A DNA stretch of 64,000 nucleotides from NCBI RefSeq assembly GCF_014230315.1, contig NZ_JACLAW010000001.1, positions 62,001 through 126,000 on the forward strand, read 5' to 3'. Under the pieces are notes generated by a model. It had not been told where the DNA came from. It saw only the letters and a list, made by a program, of their open reading frames with translations, and made no database searches. The translations under genes and the position numbers were made by a program. Source of the stretch: Novosphingobium flavum. GTDB lineage: Bacteria > Pseudomonadota > Alphaproteobacteria > Sphingomonadales > Sphingomonadaceae. Positions 49,634-59,295 of the stretch are shown in pieces (the stretch's first letter is position 1; the number at the start of each line of letters is the position of its first letter).

Positions 49634-49689
49634 CCCGCTCAGCCTGAGCTTGTCGAGCCGAAGGCCAGCGAAGCTAATGTCGCGCGCGA
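49634..49689. repeat. Dispersed repeat between tRNA-Ala and obgE
   Basis: CCGCTCAGCCTGAGCTTGTC then GAGCCGAAGGCCAGCGAAGC, as at 4784-4836, followed by a GTCGCGCGCGAC palindrome. The rest of the 238-nt gap holds nothing recognisable. Confidence 0.8.
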
Positions 49690-49721
49690 CAAATGCCTCA
49701 TAAACCGTTAGATCGCCCACC

Positions 49722-50777
49722 ATGCATTTTCTCGACCAGGCCAAGATCTATGTGCGCGCCGGTTCCGGCGGGCCCGGTGCCGTCTCGTTCCGGCGTGAAA
49801 AATACGTCGAATACGGCGGGCCCGATGGCGGCAACGGCGGCAAGGGCGGCGATATCGTGTTCGAGGCCGTGGCCGGTCTCAACACCCTGATCGACTTTCG
49901 CTACACCCAGCATTTCAAGGCCCCGCGCGGCGGCCACGGCATGGGCAAGAACCGCAACGGCGCGGGCGGCAACGACCTCGTGGTCAAGGTCCCGGTCGGC
50001 ACCCAGATCATCTCGGACGAAGATCGCGAAACCGTGCTCGCCGACCTTACCGAGGCCGGCCAGCGCGTCGTCTTCCTCGAAGGCGGGCTCGGCGGGCGCG
50101 GCAACGCATCTTACAAGACCAGCACCAACCGCGCACCGCGCCAGCACCAGCCCGGCATCACGGGCGAGGAAATGTGGGTCTGGTTGCGGCTCAAGCTGCT
50201 GGCCGATGCCGGCCTCGTCGGCCTGCCCAATGCCGGCAAGTCGACCTTCATCAACAAGATCACCAACACCAAGGCCAAGGTGGGGGACTATGCCTTCACC
50301 ACCCTGCGCCCGCAGCTCGGCGTGGTCAGCCACAAGGGCCGCGAATTCGTCCTCGCCGACATTCCCGGCCTGATCGAAGGCGCCGCCGACGGGGCAGGGG
50401 TGGGCGACCGCTTCCTTGGCCATATCGAGCGCTGCCGCGTCCTCATCCACCTGATCGACGTCCACGGCACCGACCCGGTCGAGGCGATGGACATCGTTGA
50501 GGCCGAACTCGAAGCCTATGGCGGCGGGCTGGATGAAAAGCCCCGCCTCGTCGCGCTCAACAAGATCGACCTCGTCGATGCCGAACTGGTCGAAGCTTTC
50601 TCCCGCGAACTGAAGGAAGCCGGCGCGGACGAGGTCTTCCCGATCTCCGGCGCCAGCGGCGCAGGCATCCAGGCCCTGCTCGACGCCGTGATCTCCTACC
50701 TCCCCGCCGCCACCGTCACCGAACGGCCCGACGGCGAACGCGAGGAACAGGACGACACCCCGTGGTCCCCGATCTGA
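49722..50777 (+). CDS. obgE: GTPase Obg
   Basis: 351 residues. Ribosome-associated GTPase in 50S assembly and stress control. N-terminal Obg fold with many Gly (MHFLDQAKIYVRAGSGGPGA, KNRNGAGGNDLVVKVPVGT), GTP loops GLPNAGKST, DIPGLIEGAADGAG, and NKIDLV. Typical length without the long acidic C-terminus of E. coli. Confidence 0.97.
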   Translation: MHFLDQAKIYVRAGSGGPGAVSFRREKYVEYGGPDGGNGGKGGDIVFEAVAGLNTLIDFRYTQHFKAPRGGHGMGKNRNGAGGNDLVVKVPVGTQIISDEDRETVLADLTEAGQRVVFLEGGLGGRGNASYKTSTNRAPRQHQPGITGEEMWVWLRLKLLADAGLVGLPNAGKSTFINKITNTKAKVGDYAFTTLRPQLGVVSHKGREFVLADIPGLIEGAADGAGVGDRFLGHIERCRVLIHLIDVHGTDPVEAMDIVEAELEAYGGGLDEKPRLVALNKIDLVDAELVEAFSRELKEAGADEVFPISGASGAGIQALLDAVISYLPAATVTERPDGEREEQDDTPWSPI

Positions 50778-51021
50778 GCGGACGAATAAGCGTCAGGAAT
50801 ACGTGATTAATGCAGGGGTCAATACTCCTGCACCCCAATCCGTCGCCCGGCGATGCGTTCGCGCGCCAGGTTGCCTTCCTCGCAGGCGGGCCACGCCAAA
50901 AATGACGATCTGAGCGAGCGAAGGCTATCGGAAGGGGCGGCGCAGTGCGTGCGATTTGCGTCCGAGACTTTGTTTGACCATGTTTGCCTCCACTTGTGGC
51001 AAGGGGCATAGTTTCACGGTC

Positions 51022-51411
51022 ATGGAATTCCTGTTTGAACTGATCTTCCAGCTCTTCGGCGAACTCCTTATCCAGTTGCTCTTCGAAGCCGCTGCCGAAC
51101 TGGGGCTTCGCTTGGTCGCCGCGCCAATCACCCGGCCTCGTCACCCGCTTTTCGCATCACTGGGTTTCAATCTATGGGGCGCGATTGCGGGCGGAATCAG
51201 CCTTCTGGTCCTGCCGAAGTCTCAAATTACAAATCCAGATTTCCGGATTGCGGCGGTGTTCGTGGTGCCGTTCGTCATGGGCTTCGTTATGCTCCAGGTC
51301 GGCAAGTTGAGAGCCCGAAGGGGGCAGGGTCTGGTCGGGCTTGACCACTTCTGGAACGGTTTTGCCTTCGCCTTTGCCATGGCCCTTGTGCGCTACCTTT
51401 TTGCCCATTGA
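51022..51411 (+). CDS. Small membrane protein, unknown
   Basis: 129 residues from ATG 51022. Amphipathic N-terminal helix rich in Phe, Glu and Leu (MEFLFELIFQLFGELLIQLL), then three membrane helices (WGAIAGGISLLVLP, AAVFVVPFVMGFVMLQV, FWNGFAFAFAMALVRYLF). No family recognised. Single gene, 230 nt before proB. Confidence 0.7.
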   Translation: MEFLFELIFQLFGELLIQLLFEAAAELGLRLVAAPITRPRHPLFASLGFNLWGAIAGGISLLVLPKSQITNPDFRIAAVFVVPFVMGFVMLQVGKLRARRGQGLVGLDHFWNGFAFAFAMALVRYLFAH

Positions 51412-51640
51412 ACTTGTCTCCCGCCGCCAAGGCCGCGCAATCCCCATCCCCGCTCACCACGGCTGCGCCGGAAGACGGCAAGGGGTTTGGGGCCCATGGC
51501 CCCGGGATCATTTCCCGTTCCTCCCATCTTCCATCAGCCCCATCCCAGACTCCTCCCGCCGCAGTCCGCCCTGCGCGCACGATAGCCCGCGCGTCATCGC
51601 GCCTTGCATCGCCGCGCATTTTCCCTAATCCGCTGGCTCA

Positions 51641-52780
51641 ATGAAAATCGCCACGCTTGCAGACCTCGGTAGCCCCCAGCTTTGTCCCCGCCTGGTGGTC
51701 AAGGTCGGTTCGGCCCTGCTCGTCGCCAAGGACGGTCCCCGCCGCGCATGGATCGAGGCGCTGGTCGGCGAACTGGCCGCCGCCCGCGCGCGCGGGCAGG
51801 ACGTGATCGTGGTCAGCTCCGGTTCGATCGCGCTCGGCGCGGGCAAGCTGGGGCTGGACAAGGGCGGGCGCGGCAGTCTCGCCGATGCCCAGGCTGCGGC
51901 CGCCGTCGGACAGATCGCGCTGTCCGGCCTCTGGGCCGAATTGCTCGGTGCTCACGGCATCACCGCCGCCCAGATCCTGCTCACGCTGGAAGATCTGGAA
52001 GACCGCCGCCGCTATCTCAACGCCACGGCCACGCTCACCCGCCTGCTTGAGGCCGGGGCCGTGCCGGTGATCAACGAGAACGATTCGGTCGCCACCCAGG
52101 AAATCCGCTTTGGCGATAATGACCGCCTCGCCGCCCGCGTCGCCCAGGCCGCTCACGCCAGCGCGGTCCTGCTCCTGTCAGACGTCGACGGGCTCTACGA
52201 CCGCAATCCCAAGGACCCGGCGGCAAAGTTGCTCGCGGTCGTTCACGGCGTCACCCCGGAAATCCACGCCATGGCCGATGGCGGCTCCGGCTCGGGCCTC
52301 GGATCGGGGGGCATGACCTCCAAGCTCCAGGCCGCCGAGATCGCCGATGTCGCCGGCATCGCCCTCGTCATCGGCAACGGCACCAGGGACGCGCCGATCG
52401 CCCGCGTGATCGAGCAGGGCGTCGGCACCCTGTTCCTGCCGCGTGATCGCGGACGCAAGGCCAAGGCGCGCAAGGCCTGGCTCGGCGGCCGCCTGCGGCT
52501 AAAGGGCACGCTCACCGTCGATGCCGGCGCCGCCCGTGCCCTCGGTACGGGCGCCAGCCTGCTCGCCGCCGGGATCACCGCGGTCGAGGGGCATTTCGTG
52601 CGCGGCGATGCCGTCGCCATCCGCGCGGCAGACGGCACCACGCTCGCTCACGGCCTCAGCGAATACGACGCGGCCGAATGCGCCCGCCTGATGGGCCGCC
52701 AGTCGGCCGATCATGCCGAACTGCTCGGCTATGAACCTCGCTCGGCCATGGTCCACCGCGACCAGCTCGTGCTGCTGTGA
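51641..52780 (+). CDS. proB: Glutamate 5-kinase
   Basis: 379 residues. First step of proline synthesis. KVGSALLV, VSSGSIALGAG, INENDSVAT, DNDRLAARVA, SDVDGLYDRNP and GSGLGSGGMTSKLQAA are family motifs. A C-terminal PUA domain is present (GRLRLKGTLTVDAGAARAL). The next gene starts 10 nt after its stop. Confidence 0.96.
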   Translation: MKIATLADLGSPQLCPRLVVKVGSALLVAKDGPRRAWIEALVGELAAARARGQDVIVVSSGSIALGAGKLGLDKGGRGSLADAQAAAAVGQIALSGLWAELLGAHGITAAQILLTLEDLEDRRRYLNATATLTRLLEAGAVPVINENDSVATQEIRFGDNDRLAARVAQAAHASAVLLLSDVDGLYDRNPKDPAAKLLAVVHGVTPEIHAMADGGSGSGLGSGGMTSKLQAAEIADVAGIALVIGNGTRDAPIARVIEQGVGTLFLPRDRGRKAKARKAWLGGRLRLKGTLTVDAGAARALGTGASLLAAGITAVEGHFVRGDAVAIRAADGTTLAHGLSEYDAAECARLMGRQSADHAELLGYEPRSAMVHRDQLVLL

Positions 52781-52790
52781 CCCTGCCGGA

Positions 52791-53705
52791 ATGACTCTCG
52801 TTGCCATTACCGGCGCGACCGGCTTCGTCGGCCAGGCCCTGATCGAGCGGGCGCTGGGCGACGGGATCGAGGTCCGCGCGCTCACCCGCGCCGACCAGCC
52901 GGCCCGCAAGGGCGTCACCTGGGTCAAGGGCGATCTGGCCAACATCCGCGCGCTCGCCCGGCTGATGAAGGGGGCCGAGGCGGTGATCCACGTCGCCGGG
53001 GTGATCAATGCTCCCGATCCCGCCGGGTTCGAGGCGGGCAACGTCACCGGCACGCTCACCGTGATCGAGGCCGCGCGCAAGGCGGGCGTACCGCGCTTCG
53101 TCTTCGTGTCCTCGCTCTCGGCGCGCGAGCCCGACCTTTCGGCCTATGGCGCGAGCAAGGCCAAGGCCGAGAAGCTGGTCAAGTCGAGCGGGTTGGACTG
53201 GACCATCGTCCGCCCTCCGGCGATCTACGGCCCGCGCGACAAGGAAATCCTCGAACTGTTCCGCATCGCCCGCTGGGGTGTGCTGCCGATGCCGCCAAAG
53301 GCGGGCCGCGCCTCGCTGCTCCATGTTGATGATCTCGCCCGCCTGCTGCTCGCGCTGGTCCCGCCCTCGCGTAATACAGGGCACAAGGTGTTCGAGCCTG
53401 ACGATGGCCGCCCCGGCGGCTGGAGCCACTACGAACTGGCCCGTGCCATCGGCTGGGCCGTCGGCCGCCGTCCGCTTGTGCTTCACCTCTCGCAGCGCCT
53501 GCTGGACGGCGTCGCCTGGGCCGATGCCCGCCTGCGCGGGGACAGGGCCAAGCTCACGCCGGACCGGGTCGGCTACATGTGCCATCCCGACTGGGTCGTG
53601 CGCGAACGCGCCCGCCCGCCGCAGCGCCTGTGGCAAGCCCGGATCGAGACTCGCCAGGGGCTGGAAACGACGGCCCGCTGGTACTGTGACGAGGGCTGGC
53701 TCTAG
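52791..53705 (+). CDS. NAD-dependent epimerase/dehydratase family protein
   Basis: 304 residues from ATG 52791; the frame is open upstream inside proB. Extended SDR: GATGFVGQALIERAL, HVAGVINAPDP, and the YGASK active-site Tyr/Lys. Closest in feel to NDUFA9-like/atypical SDR proteins. Substrate unknown. In an operon with proB, possibly by chance. Confidence 0.88.
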   Translation: MTLVAITGATGFVGQALIERALGDGIEVRALTRADQPARKGVTWVKGDLANIRALARLMKGAEAVIHVAGVINAPDPAGFEAGNVTGTLTVIEAARKAGVPRFVFVSSLSAREPDLSAYGASKAKAEKLVKSSGLDWTIVRPPAIYGPRDKEILELFRIARWGVLPMPPKAGRASLLHVDDLARLLLALVPPSRNTGHKVFEPDDGRPGGWSHYELARAIGWAVGRRPLVLHLSQRLLDGVAWADARLRGDRAKLTPDRVGYMCHPDWVVRERARPPQRLWQARIETRQGLETTARWYCDEGWL

Positions 53706-54003
53706 TTCGCCTGGATATTCCGGGTCCAGACAGGCTGTCCGTTGTCAGGATCTTCCGCGGCTACCGAGCGGCCGGCGCGTTCGGGGAGCAGGCTGCCGCC
53801 AACGCCAAACCCGCTCATCCTGCGCGGAGGTGGTAGTGCCCTGATGTCCTCGCAAGCCCATCATGGCCTTCCAGCCCTTGTGAGGGCAGGGCGTAGTTGC
53901 TAGGGGTTGGGTGCGGGGCCAAGCAACCTCCCGCTCAGGCGAGCCTCGCCCAAGCGTTGCCTCAATCGCCCGCGGTCTGCGGGCAAAGGGGCATGGTTCA
54001 CGC

Positions 54004-55317
54004 ATGGCGTCCAATTCTCCATCACCGTCTTTCGCCGAAGTCGTGCGCGTCTTCGCGCGGATCGGCGCACTCAGTTTCGGCGGTCCGGCCGGGCAGATCG
54101 CCCTGATGCACCGCGAACTCGTCGATGAGCGCTGCTGGGTCAGCGAAGACCAGTTTCTCCACGCGCTCAACTTCTGCCACCTGCTGCCCGGCCCCGAAGC
54201 CCAGCAACTTGCCACCTGGATCGGATGGAAGCTGCACGGTCTGCGCGGGGGGCTCGTGGCGGGCCTGCTCTTCGTCATTCCCGGGGCGGCGGTCATGCTC
54301 GGGCTCTCGCTGCTCTATGCCCACGCGGCGGGATTGGCTTGGTTCTCCGCGCTGTTTCTGGGGGTCAAGGCGGCGGTGCTCGCCATCGTCTTCCAGGCCT
54401 TGCGCCGCATCGCCGGCCGCGCGCTCAATACCCGTTTCAAGGAGGGGCTCGCGCTCATTGCCTTCCTCGCCCTGTTCCTGCTCGACCTGCCGTTTCCGCT
54501 GGTCGTCCTTTCCGCCGGGGCAATCGGCATGGCCGTGGCCCTTGCCCGGCCTGACCTACTTGCGCTGAAACCGCCGCCGGCGGCCGCCGAGCCCGCACCT
54601 CGCCCATGGCGCCAGACCGTCGTCACGATCCTGGCCTGGGCTGCGCTCTGGGCCGCGCCGATGCTGGCCGTGCTTTTGCTGCTTGGCCCCGGTCACGTGC
54701 TGTGGACCCTCGGCCTGTTCTTCTCCAAGCTCGCCGTGGTCACCTTCGGCGGTGCCTATGCGGTTCTTGCCTATATGGCCCAGCAGGCGGTCCAGACTTT
54801 CGGCTGGCTCTCCGCAGGTGAAATGGCCGACGGCCTCGGCCTTGCCGAAACCACGCCGGGGCCGCTGATCATGGTCACCCAGTTCGTTGGCTTCCTCGCC
54901 GCCTTCCGCGCGCCTGAACCGTTCAGTCCGTTCATGGCCGGCCTGCTCGGCGCCCTGCTCACCACCTGGGTGACATTCGCCCCCTGCTTCCTCTGGATCT
55001 TCGCGCTCGCGCCGTGGATGGAGCGGCTCGAACAGGCTCGCCGCCTCGCCGGAGGCCTCGCCGCGGTCACCTCCGCCGTCGTCGGGGTGATTGCCAACCT
55101 CACGGTCTGGTTTGCCCTCCACGTCCTGTTCACCCGGGTCGAACGGCTGGAGCTTGGTCCCCTGCACCTGTCCCTGCCCGAATGGTCCAGCCTCGACTGG
55201 CGCGCCGCCGTGCTGACTGCCCTCGCAGCCCTGCTGATATTCCGCTTCAACCAGTCGATGCCCCGGGTGCTCGCCATCTGCGCGTTCTGCGGCGTGGCGC
55301 TGGGGGCAGTCGCCTAG
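54004..55317 (+). CDS. chrA: Chromate transporter, bidomain
   Basis: 437 residues from ATG 54004; 93 nt of open frame upstream look non-coding. Two CHR halves: FGGPAGQIALMHRELVDERC with LPGPEAQQLATW, and FGGAYAVLAYMAQQAVQTFG with TTPGPLIMVTQF. About ten membrane helices. The family exports chromate by a membrane-potential mechanism; some members carry other anions. No regulator beside it. The 298-nt spacer before it holds no gene. Confidence 0.9.
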   Translation: MASNSPSPSFAEVVRVFARIGALSFGGPAGQIALMHRELVDERCWVSEDQFLHALNFCHLLPGPEAQQLATWIGWKLHGLRGGLVAGLLFVIPGAAVMLGLSLLYAHAAGLAWFSALFLGVKAAVLAIVFQALRRIAGRALNTRFKEGLALIAFLALFLLDLPFPLVVLSAGAIGMAVALARPDLLALKPPPAAAEPAPRPWRQTVVTILAWAALWAAPMLAVLLLLGPGHVLWTLGLFFSKLAVVTFGGAYAVLAYMAQQAVQTFGWLSAGEMADGLGLAETTPGPLIMVTQFVGFLAAFRAPEPFSPFMAGLLGALLTTWVTFAPCFLWIFALAPWMERLEQARRLAGGLAAVTSAVVGVIANLTVWFALHVLFTRVERLELGPLHLSLPEWSSLDWRAAVLTALAALLIFRFNQSMPRVLAICAFCGVALGAVA

Positions 55318-55337
55318 GGAATCCTGCGTTAAATCGG

Positions 55338-55428
55338 CAGCGCCATTGCGCGCAGCCGCAGGTCACGCGGCAATCCAGAGCCTTCGCGCAAAGCAGTTCT
55401 GGATTGCCGCGCGGCTTCCTCGCAATGG
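55338..55428. repeat. REP-like imperfect palindrome
   Basis: CCATTGCGCGCAGCCGCAGG...GGCAATCCAGAG on the left pairs with TTCTGGATTGCCGCGCGGCT...CTCGCAATGG on the right, arms about 35 nt, loop about 18 nt. GGCAATCCAGAG is also the end of the repeat at 4690 and 5099. Confidence 0.8.
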
Positions 55429-55551
55429 CGAGTGGTCCAGATCAGGCGCACGGTGTTTCAGGTGTGTCGGGGAACAGGTGAGGGCTCTGCAGGGAAGCCA
55501 TGCCCGCGCCGTGTTGCCGTCCACGGGGCGGGGCAGGGCTCCTGTCGGCCA

Positions 55552-58500
55552 TCAGACCAGCCAGAAGTCCGAGGCGTCGAGCACCGGTCTGTTCGACAGC
55601 ATGGCGATCTGCACCTGCGCCGCCTTGCCCGAACCATCGACGTCATAATAGAGCGCGCCGGTCGACTGGTTGTAGATGATGTGCTGGCTTGCCGTCACTG
55701 CCGCCTTGCCGGCAATGAATTCGGAAGGTGCCAAGGCCCCCGCGCTCAAACCTGCAAGGGCCGCGTAGGCGCTGCGCACGAATTCGAACCGGTCCGTGCC
55801 GTGGACGAAGTCCTGGATGGTATCGCGCGCCGAATTGATCTCCAGGATGGTGAAGCGGAACGCGTCACGCCCGAGCCCACCAGTCAGGCTGTCCGCCCCG
55901 CCGCCACCCACCAGCGTATCGTCGCCCGCCATGCCGTTCAGCAGGTTGGCGGCGGCATTGCCAGTCAGGACGTTGCCCAGTTCGTTGCCGGTTCCGCTGA
56001 GTGCAGAAGTTCCGAGCAGCGTCAGGTTCTCGAGATTGGCACCCAGCGTCCAGCTCAATTTCGCCGTGACCGTATCCGTCCCTTGTCCCGCCAGTTCGGT
56101 GACGAAGTCGCCGTTCACATCGACCACGTAGGTGTCATTGCCCAGCCCGCCGATCAGGGTGTCCGCCCCGGCGCCGCCGTCGATGACATCGTCTCCGGCC
56201 AGCCCCGTGATCACGTTGGCCAAGGCATTGCCGGTCAGCGCATCGCCAAAGGCCGATCCGGTGAGGTTCTCCAGCGCATCGCCCAGCACATCGCTGCCCG
56301 AACCGCCCGTCGCCTGCGCCGTGCCGACCAGCGACAGGTCCACCCGCACGGCCCCGGCCGCATCGTCATAGGCCAGCGTGTCCAAGCCCGCGCCGCCGGT
56401 GATGGTGTCACTGCCAGCGCCGCCGCTCAGCCAGTCATTCCCGCCCCCGCCACCGAGCGTATCGTTCCCGTCGAGCCCGTAGAGCCGGTTGGCCCCGTCA
56501 TTGCCGACCAGCCCGTTGCCGAGCCCGTTCCCGGTCCCGTCCCAAGCCTGGGTCCCCGCCGCCAGCGTCAGGTTCTCGAGATTGGCGCCCAGTGTCCAGC
56601 TCAGCCGGGCCGTGACCGAGTCCGTCCCTTCGCCCGCCAGCTCGGTCACCCCGTCGCCCGCGTCGTCCACCACATAGCTGTCGCTGCCCAGCCCGCCGAT
56701 CAACGTGTCCGCCCCGGCACCGCCGTCGATGACATCGTCCCCGGCCAGCCCCGTGATCACGTTGGCCAAGGCATTGCCGGTCAATGTATCGCCAAAGGCT
56801 GAGCCGGTGAGGTTCTCCAGCGCATCACCCAACACATCGCTGCCCGAACCCCCGGTCGCCTGCGCCGTGCCGACCAGCGACAGGTCGACCATCACTCCGG
56901 CGACGGCGTCGTCATAGGTGAGCGTATCGATCCCGTCGCCGCCAGTGATCGCGTCGTTCCCGGCCTCGCCGCTCAGCCAGTCGTTCCCGGCCCCGCCGTC
57001 GAGCGTATCGTTGCCCGCCCCGCCCGAGAGCAGGTCGTTCCCGGCAAGTCCGGACAGGCGGTCGGCCCCGACGCCGCCGGTCAGGGTGTCCGCCCCGGCG
57101 GTCCCGGTCAGCGTCACTCCGCCCGCATAGTCAGGCAGGGCAAGCGCGCCGTCATCGAACACCAGCCACTCGACCCCGCTAAGGTGATCCGAACCCTGAT
57201 CCCCGTCGGCGAGGTTGTGGTCCGTCACCAGATAGCCCCCGGTCCCATCCTGGCTGACGGCAAAGTCGGCCATCAGGCCCAACACGTGGAATCGATCCGT
57301 CCCCGCGCCGCCGTAGACCGTTTCTGTCCCGGTCCCGCCCCAGGCCTCGTCGTCCCCGGCGCCAAGGCTGATCGTGCTGGCCCCGCCGAAGCTGGCCTGG
57401 ACCATGTCGTTGCCCGCACCAAGAGTGACCGTGTTGGCGCCCCCGCCAAGCCCGATCGAATAGGCCTCGAACCCGGCAAAGCTGCCGCGATTGCCGCTCA
57501 CCGCTCCATCGGCGCTCACAGTGAACACCGACCCGGCCAGCGCGGAGAGATCGAGCAGCAAGGTATCGCTGCCCACCCCGCCGTTCAGCGCGATCGTCGC
57601 CCCGGCCGCCAGTGCCGCCGCATCGACAAACACCGTGTCGTCTCCGTCGCCGAAGGTCACGGACAGGTGCTCGATTTCGTCGAACTGCCCGTTCCCGGCA
57701 AAGCCCCAGAACCAGCCCGGCGCGGCATAGATGAAGCTGTCGGTATTGCCCCCGGTCACGCCGGCATCGCTGCGCACCAGGGTGTCGCTGCCCGCCCCGC
57801 CATAGACGTCGAAGGGCAGGGCGCCCGACAGGCTGAAGGTGTCTGCGCCCGCGGTGCCGACGAGGTAACCCGCCTCGAACCCGGTCAGGCTGGTCCCGTT
57901 CGAGAGCGAGGCGCTCCCGCTTGCTCCGTCCCAGTTGAAGGCAATCGCCCCGGCATTCCCCGAATAGTCCCCGCCCCAGAAGTCGAACCCGCTTCCGGCG
58001 TCGATCTGGTCCACCCCGCCGAGTGAATAGACCATGTCATCGCCCGCGCCGGTGGCCACCACATTGTGGCCGCCCCCCAGCGCCATGGAGAAGTTCTCGA
58101 AGTTTCCGTAAGTTCCGTGGCTGGTCAGCGCCGTGCCGCTGGCGTCGATGGCGAAGGTCGTGTCGGCGAAAACGGAAAAATCCACCTCCAGCGTGTCGCT
58201 TCCGCCCCCGCCGTCGAGGTTCATCGTCGCCCCCTGCGCCAGCGGCGCCACGTCGACATAGGCCGTGTTGTCCCCGTCCGAGAGCGCGACATTGACCTGC
58301 TCGATCCCGGCGAAGGTCGAGCTGCGCACCCAGCCATCGTAACTGCCGCCAACTCCGGCGATGAAGGCCGCCGAATAGGGCACGGTCAGCAACCCGCTCT
58401 CGTCCCACACCAGCACGTCGCGCCCGGCCCCGCCATCAACGGCAAAGCCATTGGCGCCGTTCAGGAAAAAGGCATCGTCCCCGCTGCCCCCGGTGATCGC

Positions 58501-59178
58501 GCCGCCCTCGACATGGCTGACATAGCTGCCGTTGGACACGGCGGCGAGGTTGCGATCCCCGTCCCAGCCGAACGAGATGTTCGCGGACCAACTCGAGAAA
58601 TCTGCGATCCAGCTGTCGCGCCCGCCGCCCAGGTCGATCGTGTCGACCCCGCCGTTTGAGCGCACCGTGTCGTTCCCGCCCTGCAGTGTCACCCCATTGG
58701 TACCCGCGCCCAGCGTCAGGTCGAACTGCTCGAACCCCGCCCAGTTACCGTGATTGGTGCTGATCAGGAAGTTCACCCCCATGGCGAAGCTGGTCGAGGC
58801 AAAGGCGCTGAAATCGGCCTGCAACGTATCAAACCCGCCCCCGCCGCTGACGCTCAGCGAGGCCCCGGCGGCCAGCGGCGCGGCATCGACCGTCAGCGTG
58901 TCGCTACCAGTCGAAAGGACGGCAACCACCGCCTCAATCCCGTCGAAAGTCAGCTCGGCTTGCCCCGAACCCGCGCTCAGGCTGCCCGAGAACGAGCCGC
59001 CCGCTGCCGAGATCGCTCCCGTTCCGCCGTTTGCCGCAATCGACGACCAGTCGAGTGAAAGCGTGTCGATCCCCGCCTCGCCGTGCACCACGTCGATGCC
59101 GAGCAGGGGCTGGAACAGGTCGGCGCTATCGCCGCCGGTCAGAACATCGTTGCCGCTGGTGCCGGTAAATGTCGTCAT
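55552..59178 (-). CDS. Large RTX-type Ca2+-binding secreted protein
   Basis: 1208 residues from ATG 59178. No signal peptide. The N-terminal half has three modules about 212 residues apart, marked by VDAAPLAAGASL, VDVAPLAQGATM and VDAAALAAGATI, each followed by GGxGxDTL. RTX nonapeptides (GGAGNDTLDGG, GGDGIDTL) begin near residue 700. A 182-residue unit (GSAFGDTLTGNALANVITGL then AGDDVIDGGAGADTLIGGLG) occurs twice, about residues 760-900 and 942-1082, over 90% alike. The C-terminus GALYYDVDGSG...DASDFWLV is typical of type I secretion signals. No protease motif; likely adhesin or surface-layer role (inference). No T1SS genes are adjacent. Confidence 0.9.
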   Translation of the reverse strand: MTTFTGTSGNDVLTGGDSADLFQPLLGIDVVHGEAGIDTLSLDWSSIAANGGTGAISAAGGSFSGSLSAGSGQAELTFDGIEAVVAVLSTGSDTLTVDAAPLAAGASLSVSGGGGFDTLQADFSAFASTSFAMGVNFLISTNHGNWAGFEQFDLTLGAGTNGVTLQGGNDTVRSNGGVDTIDLGGGRDSWIADFSSWSANISFGWDGDRNLAAVSNGSYVSHVEGGAITGGSGDDAFFLNGANGFAVDGGAGRDVLVWDESGLLTVPYSAAFIAGVGGSYDGWVRSSTFAGIEQVNVALSDGDNTAYVDVAPLAQGATMNLDGGGGSDTLEVDFSVFADTTFAIDASGTALTSHGTYGNFENFSMALGGGHNVVATGAGDDMVYSLGGVDQIDAGSGFDFWGGDYSGNAGAIAFNWDGASGSASLSNGTSLTGFEAGYLVGTAGADTFSLSGALPFDVYGGAGSDTLVRSDAGVTGGNTDSFIYAAPGWFWGFAGNGQFDEIEHLSVTFGDGDDTVFVDAAALAAGATIALNGGVGSDTLLLDLSALAGSVFTVSADGAVSGNRGSFAGFEAYSIGLGGGANTVTLGAGNDMVQASFGGASTISLGAGDDEAWGGTGTETVYGGAGTDRFHVLGLMADFAVSQDGTGGYLVTDHNLADGDQGSDHLSGVEWLVFDDGALALPDYAGGVTLTGTAGADTLTGGVGADRLSGLAGNDLLSGGAGNDTLDGGAGNDWLSGEAGNDAITGGDGIDTLTYDDAVAGVMVDLSLVGTAQATGGSGSDVLGDALENLTGSAFGDTLTGNALANVITGLAGDDVIDGGAGADTLIGGLGSDSYVVDDAGDGVTELAGEGTDSVTARLSWTLGANLENLTLAAGTQAWDGTGNGLGNGLVGNDGANRLYGLDGNDTLGGGGGNDWLSGGAGSDTITGGAGLDTLAYDDAAGAVRVDLSLVGTAQATGGSGSDVLGDALENLTGSAFGDALTGNALANVITGLAGDDVIDGGAGADTLIGGLGNDTYVVDVNGDFVTELAGQGTDTVTAKLSWTLGANLENLTLLGTSALSGTGNELGNVLTGNAAANLLNGMAGDDTLVGGGGADSLTGGLGRDAFRFTILEINSARDTIQDFVHGTDRFEFVRSAYAALAGLSAGALAPSEFIAGKAAVTASQHIIYNQSTGALYYDVDGSGKAAQVQIAMLSNRPVLDASDFWLV

Positions 59179-59237
59179 GGGCCGGAGACTACACCGGCCG
59201 GCCCCCACCAGATTGCGAACTATCTCGGTTCCGGACG

Positions 59238-59272
59238 CAAAAAGGGCCGGACTTGCGGTCCGGCCCTTTTTG
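59238..59272. terminator. Strong bidirectional terminator after cysH
   Basis: CAAAAAGGGCCGGAC-TTGCG-GTCCGGCCCTTTTTG: 15-bp perfect stem, 5-nt loop, A/T tracts on both sides. Lies between the cysH stop and the RTX start, so it separates the two units. Confidence 0.92.
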
Positions 59273-59295
59273 TCTAGCCACGCGGGGCAGGGCGG

